64,000 nucleotides of DNA from an uncultured Treponema sp. (GCF_945873775.1 NZ_CAMCEC010000002.1:1-64000); one strand, 5' to 3'. Shown: positions 1 through 9,391, counted from the first letter of the stretch. A program made the numbers and translations. The notes: generated by a model not told the origin, from the sequence alone.

Positions 1-218
1 GACATTAATATACCGCGCCTCCACCCTCCTTGTCAACACTAAATTTCCTTTTTTTATGATTTTTTCAAACTTTTTTTGTGATTTTCTCAGTTTTTTTTGC
101 TTTTTATGCAAAAGATTACCGTGTCAAGCCACGAAGATGACAGATTGGATTGCCGTGTCGGGGCACGGCAATGACAGGTTGCCTTTTGTCATTGCCTGGC
201 GTAACTGGGCTATCTCTT
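1..218. other. T-rich intergenic stretch with degenerate hairpin repeats
   Basis: No gene was found here. Positions 45-115 are very T-rich on the + strand. Positions 150-171 form a hairpin (TTGCCGTG / CACGGCAA with a 6-nt loop) followed by ATGACA, a partial copy of the dispersed TGTCATT hairpin repeat seen elsewhere in the window. A second, more degenerate copy (TTGTCATTGCC at about 187) runs up to the stop codon of the LRR lipoprotein. Confidence 0.5.
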
Positions 219-1642
219 TCACTCACTCGGAGGAATGTCGCCGTCGGTGCAGATTATGGTTGCTCTGGACAGCGCGATGTTTCCATTTTCTCCATAGGCT
301 TGAACACTGCTAATATTAGGCTTGACTTTTGTTTCCCAGTCGGATTTTGTACCTTGATATTTTACCGTCTTTAGATTTGTACAAGAGTAAAATGCAGCTA
401 TACCTATTTCTGTAATGCTGGCGGGAATTGTTATGCTTTCGAGCGAGGAACATTCATAGAAAAGTCCGACTGACAGTTTAGTCACACCGTCCGGAATCAC
501 GATATTCTTAAGGTTGCTGCAAGACATAAAAGCACCAGACTGACCAGAATTATCTTCTTCAAATTCCTTCAACGTGGAAGGAAGCGTTACATCTACAAGT
601 GAACTGCAATATTCAAATACATAATATCCTAAACTTTCCACTCCCTCGGGAATTACGATTTTTTCTAGTGAACTACAGCCATTAAATGCCCTATAAAGTT
701 TTCTCAAGGATGAGGGAAGCGACACATTCTTCAGGCTTGTACAGTTTTCAAAAGTAGCACCAAGTTCCTGAACGCCTTCCGGCACGACGATTTCCGTCAA
801 GTTAGAGCATAAATTGAAGGCGAAATTCCCAATAGAATCAAGCGTTTTTGGCAGAACCACATCCACAAGATTTATACACGTATTAAATGCGTAGACTTCA
901 ATACTTTTGACGCTTTGTGGAAGAATGATTCCCGCAAGATTTTCGCAGTTAAAGCTAGAATTGCCCCTGAACGCATTATCCGGAATCGCCGTAAGGTCAT
1001 CAGTTCCGCTCAGGTCAAGTATGATTCTTGCATCCGAGCTCTTTTCCAGCAACGCCAAAAGCGCATCCACTATTTTAGAAGGAGTATCTATGTCAGTCTT
1101 TGCCAGATAGTCCGCGACGTTTCCCACAACACTGACCGTATGCACGCCGCTTTCTGTAATGCCTTCGATTTTTTTGAGCGCGTTCTCAGCCGTAAGTCCC
1201 CACTTTGCGTAGAGAGTAAGGTCTGCGTCCAGAGTGATTTTTTCGCCGGCCGCATAGTTTTTGCCGGTCGCATTCGGCTTTGTATTCCAGCCTGCAAAAG
1301 TGTAGTCAAATCCGTTTTCGGTAAACTCAGTTCCAGCCGGGAGCGTGATTTCAGTTCCAGTAACTTCGGTAATGCTTGCGATTGTGCCAGTTCCGCCGTT
1401 CACGTCAAAGGTTACGGTGTAGGTTACTTTTGGTGTTTCGGGATTTGAAGGATTTGTGTCTGAGCCGCCGCCGTTTCCGCCGGAATCTGAAGGATTTTCT
1501 ACAGGCGTTGTTACTTGTCCGTTGTCGTCATCCGAGCCGCTTGAGCCGTCCGAACAAGAAGTGAATGAGAGCGCAAAGCTAAATGCAAGAATGCACGCTA
1601 TGACCGCATGGGGGGGGTAAAGAACTTGTGGTTGATTTTCAT
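219..1642 (-). CDS. BspA-like leucine-rich-repeat lipoprotein, out of frame at a C8 tract
   Basis: Predicted cell-surface lipoprotein. An ATG at 1642 has a GGAG ribosome site and a TTGTCA-N16-TATAAT promoter. The first codons run into eight C on the coding strand (G at 1610-1617) and then a TAG. With nine (or six) C the frame joins a signal peptide ending in the lipobox SFTSC, a Gly/Ser/Asp-rich linker, an InlB/Listeria-Bacteroides-type repeat (NGGTGT...YTFAGWNTKPNATGKNYAAGEKI) and about ten BspA-type leucine-rich repeats (IVIPEGVESLG, ITIPASITEIG). The full product would be about 474 aa. The in-frame part alone is 219-1403, opening with a GTG. The BspA family is known for surface adhesion and often binds host or partner proteins; the ligand here is unknown. 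Phase variation or a homopolymer sequencing error would both explain the shift. Confidence 0.8.
1610..1617. repeat. G8/C8 homopolymer in signal-peptide codons
   Basis: Eight consecutive G on the + strand (C8 on the coding strand) lie 24 nt after the ATG of the LRR lipoprotein. Eight C leaves the gene out of frame; nine or six would restore it. Slipped-strand mispairing at poly-G is an established switching mechanism in Treponema pallidum. Confidence 0.75.
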
Positions 1643-1679
1643 TTTGTCTCCATAAAAATATAATTTGTTGTGTTTTATA

Positions 1680-1707
1680 ATTATAGTATGTTTATTTGAA
1701 ATGACAA
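1680..1707 (-). promoter_or_regulatory. Promoter of the LRR lipoprotein gene
   Basis: On the minus strand, -35 TTGTCA (1707-1702), a 16-nt spacer and -10 TATAAT (1685-1680) stand about 38 nt upstream of the ATG at 1642. This supports 1642, not 1403, as the true gene start. Confidence 0.65.
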
Positions 1708-1751
1708 CTTAAATTGAAGAAAAAGTGAAAAAAGTTTGTCTAGCAAAGGGG

Positions 1752-1871
1752 ATTGCCGTGTCAATGCACGGCAATGATAAATGAGCAAAATGAATATTAA
1801 AACTTGTCATCTTCGGGCTTGCCCCGAAGATCTATTGCATAGGATTCCACAGTCTAATCCAAGGAATGACA
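1752..1871. repeat. Dispersed TGTCATT hairpin repeat (copy B)
   Basis: Two hairpins are seen. One is ATTGCCGTG / CACGGCAAT at 1752-1775. The other starts at TGTCAT (1805) with stem ATCTTCGGG / CCCGAAGAT around the loop CTTGC, and the element closes with GGAATGACA at 1871, the inverse of its start. It sits between the pullulanase 3' end and the LRR lipoprotein promoter. Confidence 0.7.
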
Positions 1872-1879
1872 AAGCGTTT

Positions 1880-3727
1880 TCAGCTGCTTTTCTTTAAAAT
1901 CACAAAACTTTTGGCTTCCATGGTGTTTGGAACAAAATCTTTTTGCTCTGGTTTTCCGCTTAAAACATCTATAGAATTCGTAAATCCGGCTGAATCGATT
2001 CTTGCAGAAGAATCCGTAGCGTTAAAATATATGCAGAATTTTCCGGCAGTATACTTTGTAAATCCAGGAAAAATTGTCTGCGCTGAACAATCAGTTTTTG
2101 AGCCGAACGAATCAGAATTTTCCCGGCGGAAGGCAAGAAGACCTTTATACGCATTGAAAATATCAGAATAGCGCGTTTTAAATTCCAAGTCGATTTGATT
2201 TATTTCATCGCTCGAATTGTAGCTGTTTTCATTTCCCTGCTTTGTGCGAAGAAATTCTTGGCCGCCGTTTAGAAAAGGAGTTCCCTGCGCAAGAATGATA
2301 TACGCCGCCGCAAGGATGTCCTGCCTTTTCACTTTTTCAAGCCCGTCATTTCCGATTGCCTCAAAAAGATTTCCTGAATACGAAGTTTTTTCAAGATACG
2401 AAATTGCAAGCTTGTCAAACAAAGTGTAGTTGTCATGGCATTCAACGTAATGAATTGAAAGGCTTGGAATGCCACTTGGATTCCGGTTGTTTTTTCCAGT
2501 CGCGCCAAGAAGTCCTTTTTCAATTTCTAAATCGCAGAAGTTTCCCTGAACCTGCCCCTTCGCAAATCCGCCGAATTCGCTTCCTTTTATTGCGTCTCTA
2601 AAATCATCATTGAACGCTCCGACTCCGCAATTTTCGCCGCAAGCAACTGAACCTGGGCATCCATTTTTTACAGCGCATTCTCCGCCAGTCCAAGGCTCTC
2701 CGTAAACCATTACGCACGGATCAATTTTTTTCAGCTCGCAGAAAATTTCCGACATCGTTTCCTGCTCCTGAACGCCCATAAGATCAAAGCGGAATCCGTT
2801 TATATGGAAATCTTTCATCCAGTGCTTGAGTGAATCGAGCACATATTTTTTTACCATTTTGTGATTTGTGGCAATTTCGTTTCCGCAGCCTGAACCGTTG
2901 GAATATCCGCCTTCAGAATTAAGCCTGTAAAAATATTTTGGAACAGTCATATCATAAAGCGAATTGTTTTCCGTGCCGTCAGTGTGATTGTAAACAACAT
3001 CCATTATCACGGCGATTCCCGCGTCATGGAACGACTTTACCATTTGCTGCATTTCTTTTACAGCCTGAAGTCCGTCAGTGTATCCTTGCGAAACGTAGCG
3101 GCCTTCTGGAACGTTGTAGTGAAAAGGATTGTAGCCCCAGTTGTATGAAAGATCTGAATTTTTTTGCGCATAATCGAACATCGGAAGAATCTGAACATGA
3201 GTTACGCCAAGCTCTTTTAAATACGAAATTATTTTTGGATCGGTCATCTCAAGAAATTTTCCAGTTGAAGCCGGATTTACAGCGCGGCTCCAGTCCCGGA
3301 TGTGCATTTCATAAATTACAGCTTTTGAATAATCAGTTTCTTTAAATGGATTTTTATATTCAGATTTTTCCATGACTGCGATTTGAGAGGCAACAGAATC
3401 CGGAGATGCGACTGTGTGCCAAATGTCAGCAACTTTATAAACTTCCGCGCCAAAAGAAATTTCATACTGATAGTAAGAACAGCCTTCATAAGAGCCGCTA
3501 AAAAACCAGATGCCTTTTTCCTTGCGTTCCATTTGCTTTGCGACGCATAATTTTTTTGCAGCTGAATCTTTAAACAGCAAAAGACGAACATTGTCAGCGG
3601 TCGGCGCCCAGCATTTAAAAGACGCAGAAGTTCCGTTAAGTGTTAAGCCAAGGTCATTTCCGTCGTAATAAAAATCGGAATCAATTGATTCTGCGGAATT
3701 TTCATTTGAATAATATTTTTTGTCCAC
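1880..3727 (-). CDS. pulA: Type I pullulanase (GH13)
   Basis: Hydrolyses alpha-1,6 branches of pullulan, glycogen or starch. An N-terminal CBM48/early-set domain (FYYDGNDLG...FKCWAPTADNV) precedes the GH13 barrel. Counting from the longest frame (TTG at 3754), the pullulanase signature YNWGYNP lies near residue 204, DVVYNHT near 252, FRFDLMG with the nucleophile Asp near 324, YGEPWTGG with the acid/base Glu near 353, and ECHDN near 438. No signal peptide, so a cytoplasmic role in glycogen or maltodextrin turnover is likely. I chose the GTG at 3727 because TATAAT ends 6 nt before it with a -35 TTGAAA 16 nt further up, and a start at 3754 would lie upstream of the -10. This gives 615 aa, normal for the family. 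Confidence 0.9.
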   Translation of the reverse strand: MDKKYYSNENSAESIDSDFYYDGNDLGLTLNGTSASFKCWAPTADNVRLLLFKDSAAKKLCVAKQMERKEKGIWFFSGSYEGCSYYQYEISFGAEVYKVADIWHTVASPDSVASQIAVMEKSEYKNPFKETDYSKAVIYEMHIRDWSRAVNPASTGKFLEMTDPKIISYLKELGVTHVQILPMFDYAQKNSDLSYNWGYNPFHYNVPEGRYVSQGYTDGLQAVKEMQQMVKSFHDAGIAVIMDVVYNHTDGTENNSLYDMTVPKYFYRLNSEGGYSNGSGCGNEIATNHKMVKKYVLDSLKHWMKDFHINGFRFDLMGVQEQETMSEIFCELKKIDPCVMVYGEPWTGGECAVKNGCPGSVACGENCGVGAFNDDFRDAIKGSEFGGFAKGQVQGNFCDLEIEKGLLGATGKNNRNPSGIPSLSIHYVECHDNYTLFDKLAISYLEKTSYSGNLFEAIGNDGLEKVKRQDILAAAYIILAQGTPFLNGGQEFLRTKQGNENSYNSSDEINQIDLEFKTRYSDIFNAYKGLLAFRRENSDSFGSKTDCSAQTIFPGFTKYTAGKFCIYFNATDSSARIDSAGFTNSIDVLSGKPEQKDFVPNTMEAKSFVILKKSS

Positions 3728-3785
3728 ATTGAAATTATACAAGAAATGAAACAAGTTTCAATGCGGATTTTTTCAGCCAGAAATT

Positions 3786-4460
3786 TTAAATCGACTTTAA
3801 TTCAGCGGAAACAACTTTCCATTCGCCGTTTTCTTTTGCAGCTTCAAGCCAAGCGTATTTTCCTTCAAGAAGCGGACCGGGATTTATGACAGTTGTAGAT
3901 CCAACTTTGCAAATTCCTGCGCTTTCGTGAATGTGCCCGGTAACAACTGCAAGCGGCTTGTACTGCTCAATAAACTGCGTAAAAAGCTGGCTTCCAACAT
4001 GAATGCCTCCTGAAATTTTATCGCAGTCCGTGTTCTTTGGAGGATTGTGGCTAACCGCAATCAAGTTGCTCCATTCCTGCTCACCTTGCTCCGTGATAAT
4101 TTTAAAATCCTCCATGAGTTCTTCTTCTGATTTTTCATTCGGAGTTGTGCCGGTGAATTTACTTCCGCCGCCGCTTCCTGCAAACGCAAGTCCTTCGTAC
4201 ATCACAAGCTGTTTTTCTACGGAAATATCACGCTTTTCAGTTTCTTCAATAAAAGAAGGATTGTCGCAGTTCCCGATTACAGAAAAGATTGTATCGTGCT
4301 TGGAGCAAAGTTTTTCAAGAGCAGGAAGTCCTGTTTCCTCGCTGCCAAATTTTGCAAAGTCGCCGGCAAAAATAACGCCGTCCGCCTGCTTAAAAATTTC
4401 ATTCATTTTATCAAGAACTTCTAAATTTCCGTGCAAATCTGATATTACTAAAAATTTCAT
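3786..4460 (-). CDS. Calcineurin-like metallophosphoesterase
   Basis: Cytosolic phosphoesterase with the five metal-binding blocks of the family: DLHGN at residues 8-12, GDFAKF, GNCDNP, SHNPP and GHIHES. It is compact (224 aa) and closest in layout to the YfcE/MJ0936-type or Icc-like enzymes; the substrate cannot be read from sequence. It lies 24 nt downstream of hisC on the same strand with its own CGGAGG ribosome site, so it is probably co-transcribed with hisC, but no functional link to histidine synthesis is evident. Confidence 0.85.
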   Translation of the reverse strand: MKFLVISDLHGNLEVLDKMNEIFKQADGVIFAGDFAKFGSEETGLPALEKLCSKHDTIFSVIGNCDNPSFIEETEKRDISVEKQLVMYEGLAFAGSGGGSKFTGTTPNEKSEEELMEDFKIITEQGEQEWSNLIAVSHNPPKNTDCDKISGGIHVGSQLFTQFIEQYKPLAVVTGHIHESAGICKVGSTTVINPGPLLEGKYAWLEAAKENGEWKVVSAELKSI

Positions 4461-4484
4461 TTTAATGCCTCCGAAAAAATTGAT

Positions 4485-5609
4485 TTAAATTTCAGCAAGA
4501 ACTTTTTTCAGTTTGTCCATTTGTTCTTTTGTTCCAATCGTTATGCGCACGAAATCTTCAATGCCCGGCGTGTCAAAATGGCGGATAAGAATTCCGGCTT
4601 TTTTTACAGCTTCGTAAATTGAAGTTCCGCTTATTCCATCTTTTTTTGCAAAAATAAAATTTGTCTTGCTTTCAATAACAAACCAATTTTTTGAACGCAA
4701 AAATTCAGTGAGAAGGTTTCTTTCATTCACAATTTTTTTTGCATTTTCTTCATAATAAGAATAATTTTCACAAGCGGCTTTTCCGGCTGTTTGCGCAAGA
4801 AAATCAACTGGAAAATGATTGAATGAATTTTTTACTGTAAAAACTGAATTTATAAGTTCTGGATTCGCAACGGCAAAACCAAGTCTCATTCCGGCGAGCG
4901 AAAAACTTTTGCTGAACGTGCGCACAATGACAAGATTTTTGTAATCCTTTAAAAGTGAAAGGCAGCTTTCTTCACCAAAATCCGCATAAGCTTCATCAAC
5001 AACAAGAATTCGATCCGAAGAATTTTTTTTCAGGAGAGATTCAACTTCCGCGCGCTTCAAGGCAATTCCAGTTGGAGCATTCGGGTTAGCGAAAATTATC
5101 GAGCTGTTGTTTTTTTCAGACTCGGAAAGCATTTTGTCTGTGTCCAAACTCCAGTCATTTTTTAGCGGAATTTTCTGCATCGGAATATTGTAGAATCCGC
5201 AGTAAACGGGATAAAAACTGTAAGTAAACTCAGGAAGAACAAGCGGACAGCTGCTGCCAAAAAATGTATAAAAAACAAAAGAAAGAACTTCATCGCTTCC
5301 ATTTCCGCAGAAAATCATTTGCGGAGTTATTTTAAATCCAAGTTCATTTTTTGCGTTCTGGGAATTGCAAAGAACTCCGCCTGTGGAATTCAGCATATCG
5401 GCAATCGCAGTTCTAAGTTCAACTGAATCTGGATCTGGATAAAGTCCAAGTTTTTCACGGTGGCAAGACGCAGCTTTTTTTACAGCTTTTGCAACGTTCT
5501 TGCTCGGCGGATACGGATTTTCATTTGCGTTCAGCTTAATATAAACTCTGTCCTTTGGCTGCTCGCCGGGAACATAAGGATGAAGATTTTCTAACCGTTC
5601 AGATAACAT
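4485..5609 (-). CDS. hisC: Histidinol-phosphate aminotransferase
   Basis: PLP-dependent class I/II aminotransferase converting imidazole-acetol phosphate to histidinol phosphate in histidine synthesis. It shows the N-terminal LNANENPYPPS block, NPNAPTG near residue 175, DEAYADF near 205 and the PLP lysine in TFSKSFSLAGMRLG (Lys234). Length 374 aa is normal (about 350-375). A GAGGT ribosome site precedes the ATG. No other his genes are nearby. HisC-like enzymes sometimes also transaminate aromatic keto acids, which would matter because the window carries aromatic pathway genes. Confidence 0.88.
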   Translation of the reverse strand: MLSERLENLHPYVPGEQPKDRVYIKLNANENPYPPSKNVAKAVKKAASCHREKLGLYPDPDSVELRTAIADMLNSTGGVLCNSQNAKNELGFKITPQMIFCGNGSDEVLSFVFYTFFGSSCPLVLPEFTYSFYPVYCGFYNIPMQKIPLKNDWSLDTDKMLSESEKNNSSIIFANPNAPTGIALKRAEVESLLKKNSSDRILVVDEAYADFGEESCLSLLKDYKNLVIVRTFSKSFSLAGMRLGFAVANPELINSVFTVKNSFNHFPVDFLAQTAGKAACENYSYYEENAKKIVNERNLLTEFLRSKNWFVIESKTNFIFAKKDGISGTSIYEAVKKAGILIRHFDTPGIEDFVRITIGTKEQMDKLKKVLAEI

Positions 5610-5684
5610 TTTTACCTCGAAAAAAAATATGCGGATTCAAGATTTATAAAACCTGCCGCATAAAAAGCAGCAGATTTTTTTTAG

Positions 5685-6917
5685 CTAAATTTTAAATGAT
5701 TTTAGTCTTTCGCAGGCTTCCTGAATATTTTCGCGGTGTCCGAATGAACTGAAGCGGATAAAACTTTCACCGCTTGGTCCGAATCCTGCGCCCGGAGTTA
5801 CAACTACATTGCACTGGCTAAGAATCTGATCAAACACGTCCCAGCTTTTCTTTCCCGGAAATTTCGCCCAGACATAAGGAGCGTTTCCGCCTGAATAAAC
5901 TTCAACGCCCATCGCCTTGAAATTTTCACTTTCCAAAGCAGAGCGGATCAATGCGGCGTTTTCAAGATAATAGCTTATTGTTTCCTGCATTTCTTTAAGG
6001 CCAGTTTCATCCAATGCTGCAAATCCTCCAGCCTGCGCAATATTGCTTGCTCCGTTGAATGCAGTGTTTGTTATGCGCGCCCAAGCGTCTGCAATTTTTG
6101 AACCATCGTCAAATTTTAAATTTTCTGGAACTACGCACCATCCAAGGCGGACTCCTGTAAATCCTGCTGGCTTTGAAAATGACTGCATTTCAATTGCACA
6201 GTCTTTTGCGCCTTCAATTTCATAAATTGACTTAGGAAGATTTTCATCACAGATAAACGCTGAATACGCCGCGTCAAAAAGAACAACACATCCATTCGCT
6301 TTTGCAAACTTTACAAGCTCGGTGAGATTTTCTTTTGTTGCAACTGCGCCGGTAGGATTGTTCGGCGAGCATATATAAATCAAGCTGTCTTTTTTTACAA
6401 CAGACAAATCCGGGAAAAATCCGTTTTCAGGAAGACACGGCATATAAGTTATGTCCTTGAATCCGTTTTCTGTAACAGGCTCTTTTCCGCCGGCACCAGC
6501 CATTACAGTTCCGTCAACATAAACCGGATAAGAAGGATCTTGAACTGCAACATTCACATCCGCGCCAAACATTGCCTGAAGCCGTCCAAGGTCGCACTTT
6601 GCTCCGTCCGAAACAAAAATTTCACTTGGCTTGATTTCGCCATTGTAAATTGCCTTTGAAATGCGCTCACGAAGTTTTGGCATTCCTGCGCTGTCATCCT
6701 GATAGCCTTCATAGCCTTCTTTTGTGCCAAGAGCTTCCACAAAATTTTTCATTTCTTCAACAATGTGAGGAGCAAGCGGCTCTGTTGTGTTTCCAATTCC
6801 AAGGCTGATTATTTTTGCTTCTGGATGCTGAGCCTGAAACGCCTTTCGTCTTTTTGCAATTTCAGGGAAAAGATAGCCTTTTGCAAGATTTGTGTAATTT
6901 TTGTTTCTCTTTATCAT
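5685..6917 (-). CDS. dapL: LL-diaminopimelate aminotransferase
   Basis: Converts tetrahydrodipicolinate directly to LL-diaminopimelate, a one-step shortcut in lysine and peptidoglycan precursor synthesis. The start NYTNLAKGYLFPEIAKRR is characteristic of DapL, followed by LGIGNTTEPL, the SPNNPTG block and the PLP lysine in QSFSKPAGFTGVRLGW (Lys249). Length 410 aa is typical. It has an AGAGGA ribosome site. It complements dapA and asd found near 39-41 kb, giving a coherent aminotransferase-type DAP route. Confidence 0.93.
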   Translation of the reverse strand: MIKRNKNYTNLAKGYLFPEIAKRRKAFQAQHPEAKIISLGIGNTTEPLAPHIVEEMKNFVEALGTKEGYEGYQDDSAGMPKLRERISKAIYNGEIKPSEIFVSDGAKCDLGRLQAMFGADVNVAVQDPSYPVYVDGTVMAGAGGKEPVTENGFKDITYMPCLPENGFFPDLSVVKKDSLIYICSPNNPTGAVATKENLTELVKFAKANGCVVLFDAAYSAFICDENLPKSIYEIEGAKDCAIEMQSFSKPAGFTGVRLGWCVVPENLKFDDGSKIADAWARITNTAFNGASNIAQAGGFAALDETGLKEMQETISYYLENAALIRSALESENFKAMGVEVYSGGNAPYVWAKFPGKKSWDVFDQILSQCNVVVTPGAGFGPSGESFIRFSSFGHRENIQEACERLKSFKI

Positions 6918-6989
6918 TTTGATTTCCTCTGTTCAATTTTTGAAAAGTTTAGCATTTTTGCAAGTTTGCTACAATGAAAAAATTAAGGC

Positions 6990-7020
6990 AAAAAAACGAC
7001 CTTCTGAAAAACAGAAGGCC
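6990..7020 (-). terminator. Intrinsic terminator after the DUF2259-like gene
   Basis: On the minus strand GGCCTTCTG / CAGAAGGTC closes a TTTTT loop and is followed by G and seven T. It lies about 30 nt past the stop at 7053. Confidence 0.8.
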
Positions 7021-7052
7021 AAAAACGAAGGAGGTTTATGTAATAAGGAAAA

Positions 7053-7754
7053 TTATTTTATGCGGTAAGTTTCAACCATGTATCTGATTGAAGTTCCAGT
7101 GTCATCTTCAAGAGTTTTCTTTACAACGAAGACAAGGCTTTTTCCTGATTTGTCTGCAAAAATTCTTTCAATCTGATATGCAGTTATTCCCTTGCGCTCA
7201 AAATCTGGAGTTCCAACAGCAAAAGAAGAAACTGTGTTTCCAGAAGAATCTTTTTTTAGAACTTCAATAAAAAATTTCGACCGGCAATTTTTTCCGCTTC
7301 CATTAAAAGACGGAACAAGGCGCACGTGATAAAGAATTCCGGATACGTCGGAAATTCCTTCAAAATCCTTGAACACAATTTCTTCTGTAGGAGATTTTGT
7401 TTCTGACTCGCGCAAATATAAAAGTGTTCCAACTCCGGCTGGCTTTGCGTTGTACTTTGAAATTTTCCAGTTGCATTTTGCCTTTAAATTTTCATAAGCA
7501 GTTTTTCCTGAAATATCCAAGGAAGAATCTCTTGACTTGAAAACTTCGCCTTTTACAAAATCATTTGCGGCAACATCAACCGTGTAAATTTCCGCCCAAG
7601 GCTCGTAAGTTTTATCTGTTTTTCCATACTGGCCAAAAAGATAATATTTTCCGTCCTCAGAAAAACCTATATCGTCAAAAGAAGCGGCGTCTCCTGCAAA
7701 TGAACTGCACACGGCAAAAAAAACAGAAAATGCGCAAACTAAAATCTTTTTCAT
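7053..7754 (-). CDS. Secreted DUF2259-like protein
   Basis: A 233-aa secreted protein with a clear signal peptide (MKKILVCAFSVFFAVCSSFA followed by GDAASF). The mature part opens SFDDIGFSEDGKYYLFGQYG, resembling the DUF2259 'predicted secreted protein' family found in treponemes; its function is unknown. I set the start at the ATG at 7754 because GGGAGGA lies just upstream and the signal peptide begins there; a longer frame to 7820 adds 22 unlikely residues. Monocistronic, with its own terminator. Confidence 0.8.
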   Translation of the reverse strand: MKKILVCAFSVFFAVCSSFAGDAASFDDIGFSEDGKYYLFGQYGKTDKTYEPWAEIYTVDVAANDFVKGEVFKSRDSSLDISGKTAYENLKAKCNWKISKYNAKPAGVGTLLYLRESETKSPTEEIVFKDFEGISDVSGILYHVRLVPSFNGSGKNCRSKFFIEVLKKDSSGNTVSSFAVGTPDFERKGITAYQIERIFADKSGKSLVFVVKKTLEDDTGTSIRYMVETYRIK

Positions 7755-7872
7755 TTTATTCCTCCCGGAAAAAACTTCGCAAGAAAATGCTGGAAGTTCC
7801 CACAGATAAATTTTCGGCAAGCAAAAATAAATCTTTAGGAAAGAATTCCGCAGAAAGGCAAAACAGTTTCCC

Positions 7873-7901
7873 TTGATAAAAAGAAACCGCTGGAGTATTC
7901 T
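7873..7901 (+). promoter_or_regulatory. Promoter abutting the start codon at 7908
   Basis: TTGATA (7873-7878), 17-nt spacer, TATTCT (7896-7901), then 6 nt to the ATG. No Shine-Dalgarno is possible, so the transcript is probably leaderless. Confidence 0.65.
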
Positions 7902-7907
7902 TTAGAC

Positions 7908-8738
7908 ATGACTTTAAAAAACAAGAACAGAATTTTTCTTTTTCTATTTATATTCAGCGCGATATTTTTTTTGTTCAATATTACAGTTCTTTGCATTGCG
8001 GCTGCGGCAAAATCAATAGTTCCGCCGATAAACCCGATGCGTCCGTTTGTTCTTATTCCAAAAGGCGGATTGTGTCCGTACAATTTTAATTCATCGCTAG
8101 CGGCAATAATTACATTCAGTCTTTCAGCTCCAGCACTTTCAATCGCAATCTTCAAAGGATTTGAAAAAACGCCTTCTCTTGAAATTTTATTTTTTTCCGG
8201 ATTCATAATCAGTTGCGTTACAGAAAGCGCAAGAATTCTTTTGCCGCTGTTTGGATTCTGGAAAACAAATTCACTTTTTTTAATTTACATCGGACGGATT
8301 GTGGCAGCCGGAAGATTTCTTGCGCCGATGAGTCTTTTCTTTGCGACAGTTTTTTCTTCCGCGGAAGAACTTCAAAATGCGGAACGGAATATTTTTATTT
8401 TGCTTGCTTCAACTTGCGCATTCGGATTTTTTTATCCAATGGACACAACTATAACAACTTCAACTTGCACAGTTCTTTGGGGCTTTAGAAAATTTTTTGC
8501 GGTCATAAGAGTTTTTATTGTTGTTGTAACAATTTTTTCAGTTTTGGCAGAAGCATACACAAAAGGAATAAAAGGGATTTACATAAAGGCATTTGGCGTT
8601 GTAGTTCTTGCGGCCGGCTATGGACTTTTATGCAACACAGACTGCTGGCTTGAATTTTTTATCGCGATTATTCTTTATGTTTCAGGATGTTTTCTTTACT
8701 TAAAAACCGTTCACTATTTGGAAAATACTTGGAACTAA
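7908..8738 (+). CDS. Multi-spanning membrane protein of unknown function
   Basis: A 276-aa inner-membrane protein with roughly seven to eight hydrophobic segments, beginning with FLFLFIFSAIFFLF. Charged or polar loops include SSAEELQNAERN and LENTWN at the C-terminus. I do not recognise a family; no transporter or enzyme motif is evident. The promoter ends 6 nt before the ATG. The stop codon abuts, tail to tail, the stop of the kinase-like gene at 8739. Confidence 0.75.
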   Translation: MTLKNKNRIFLFLFIFSAIFFLFNITVLCIAAAAKSIVPPINPMRPFVLIPKGGLCPYNFNSSLAAIITFSLSAPALSIAIFKGFEKTPSLEILFFSGFIISCVTESARILLPLFGFWKTNSLFLIYIGRIVAAGRFLAPMSLFFATVFSSAEELQNAERNIFILLASTCAFGFFYPMDTTITTSTCTVLWGFRKFFAVIRVFIVVVTIFSVLAEAYTKGIKGIYIKAFGVVVLAAGYGLLCNTDCWLEFFIAIILYVSGCFLYLKTVHYLENTWN

Positions 8739-9389
8739 CTAGCAAAGCAAATACTGAGCCAATCCGCCGAGCAAAATCGGAATAAAAAGATTGTCAAAAT
8801 CTTTTAACGGAAGAATTTCAATAAGCATTCCGGCTCCTGCAATTATGAGCGAAACCTTTGTTATGTCCGCTTGGCCTTTAAGCATAAAAAAGCAAGCAAG
8901 ATAGCACGAAATAAAAATCGCAGTAAAACAAGTGAGGCTTCCTGCAACCGTTTTTCCTTCTGTAAACGGAATCTGAACTCTTCCAAAAAGTTTTCCAGCA
9001 AGACTTGCAAGTCCATCTCCAAATGCAAGAGCGTAAATTCCAATTGCAGCCGGAAGTTTTTCCCACAAAATCGCGCTCGAAATAATTCCCAAAACTAGCG
9101 TTACAGGACCTAGAACAAATTTGTTTTCATCGCGTTTTCTGGCGGCAGCTTCTGTTACAGCGGAAATCAAAAAAACTTCTTTTCCATTCAGACGCAGAAT
9201 TTCCGCAGCAGAATAAAAAGCAACCAGCGCAAAAAGACAGACAATAGTCGGCTTATATGCAATCCAAAGAAAACATGGAACAAACGCGCTGCACAGATGA
9301 ATCGACTTTCTGAAAAGCTCTTTTAAAATTCCAATTATTTTTTGGCGAGAAATTATTCCGCTGTATTTTTTTGAGAAAAGAGCCATCAT
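8739..9389 (-). CDS. CTP-dependent lipid-alcohol kinase-like membrane protein (SEC59/COG0170)
   Basis: A 216-aa polytopic membrane protein resembling the dolichol kinase/phytol kinase and CDP-diglyceride synthetase-like group. The diagnostic stretch is ALAFGDGLASLAGKLFGR followed by EGKTVAGSLTCF, the typical GD-GR-KT(V/L)EGS-like active-site region. The substrate in spirochaetes is not established; a role in polyprenol or lipid phosphorylation is inference. The ATG at 9389 follows GGAG by 5 nt and the upstream TPR gene ends only 2 nt before, so the two are translated from one message. Confidence 0.8.
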   Translation of the reverse strand: MMALFSKKYSGIISRQKIIGILKELFRKSIHLCSAFVPCFLWIAYKPTIVCLFALVAFYSAAEILRLNGKEVFLISAVTEAAARKRDENKFVLGPVTLVLGIISSAILWEKLPAAIGIYALAFGDGLASLAGKLFGRVQIPFTEGKTVAGSLTCFTAIFISCYLACFFMLKGQADITKVSLIIAGAGMLIEILPLKDFDNLFIPILLGGLAQYLLC

Positions 9390-9391
9390 AA

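Noticed and set aside
1403-1403. GTG at 1403 as the real start of the LRR protein
   Set aside because: It begins in the middle of an InlB-type repeat with no ribosome site, while promoter, ribosome site and lipoprotein signal lie upstream at 1642-1707.
915-1448. Open frame of 177 codons on the + strand opposite the LRR lipoprotein
   Set aside because: The repeats of the minus-strand gene explain the absence of stops; the translated product is Cys/Arg/Ser-rich with no known features.
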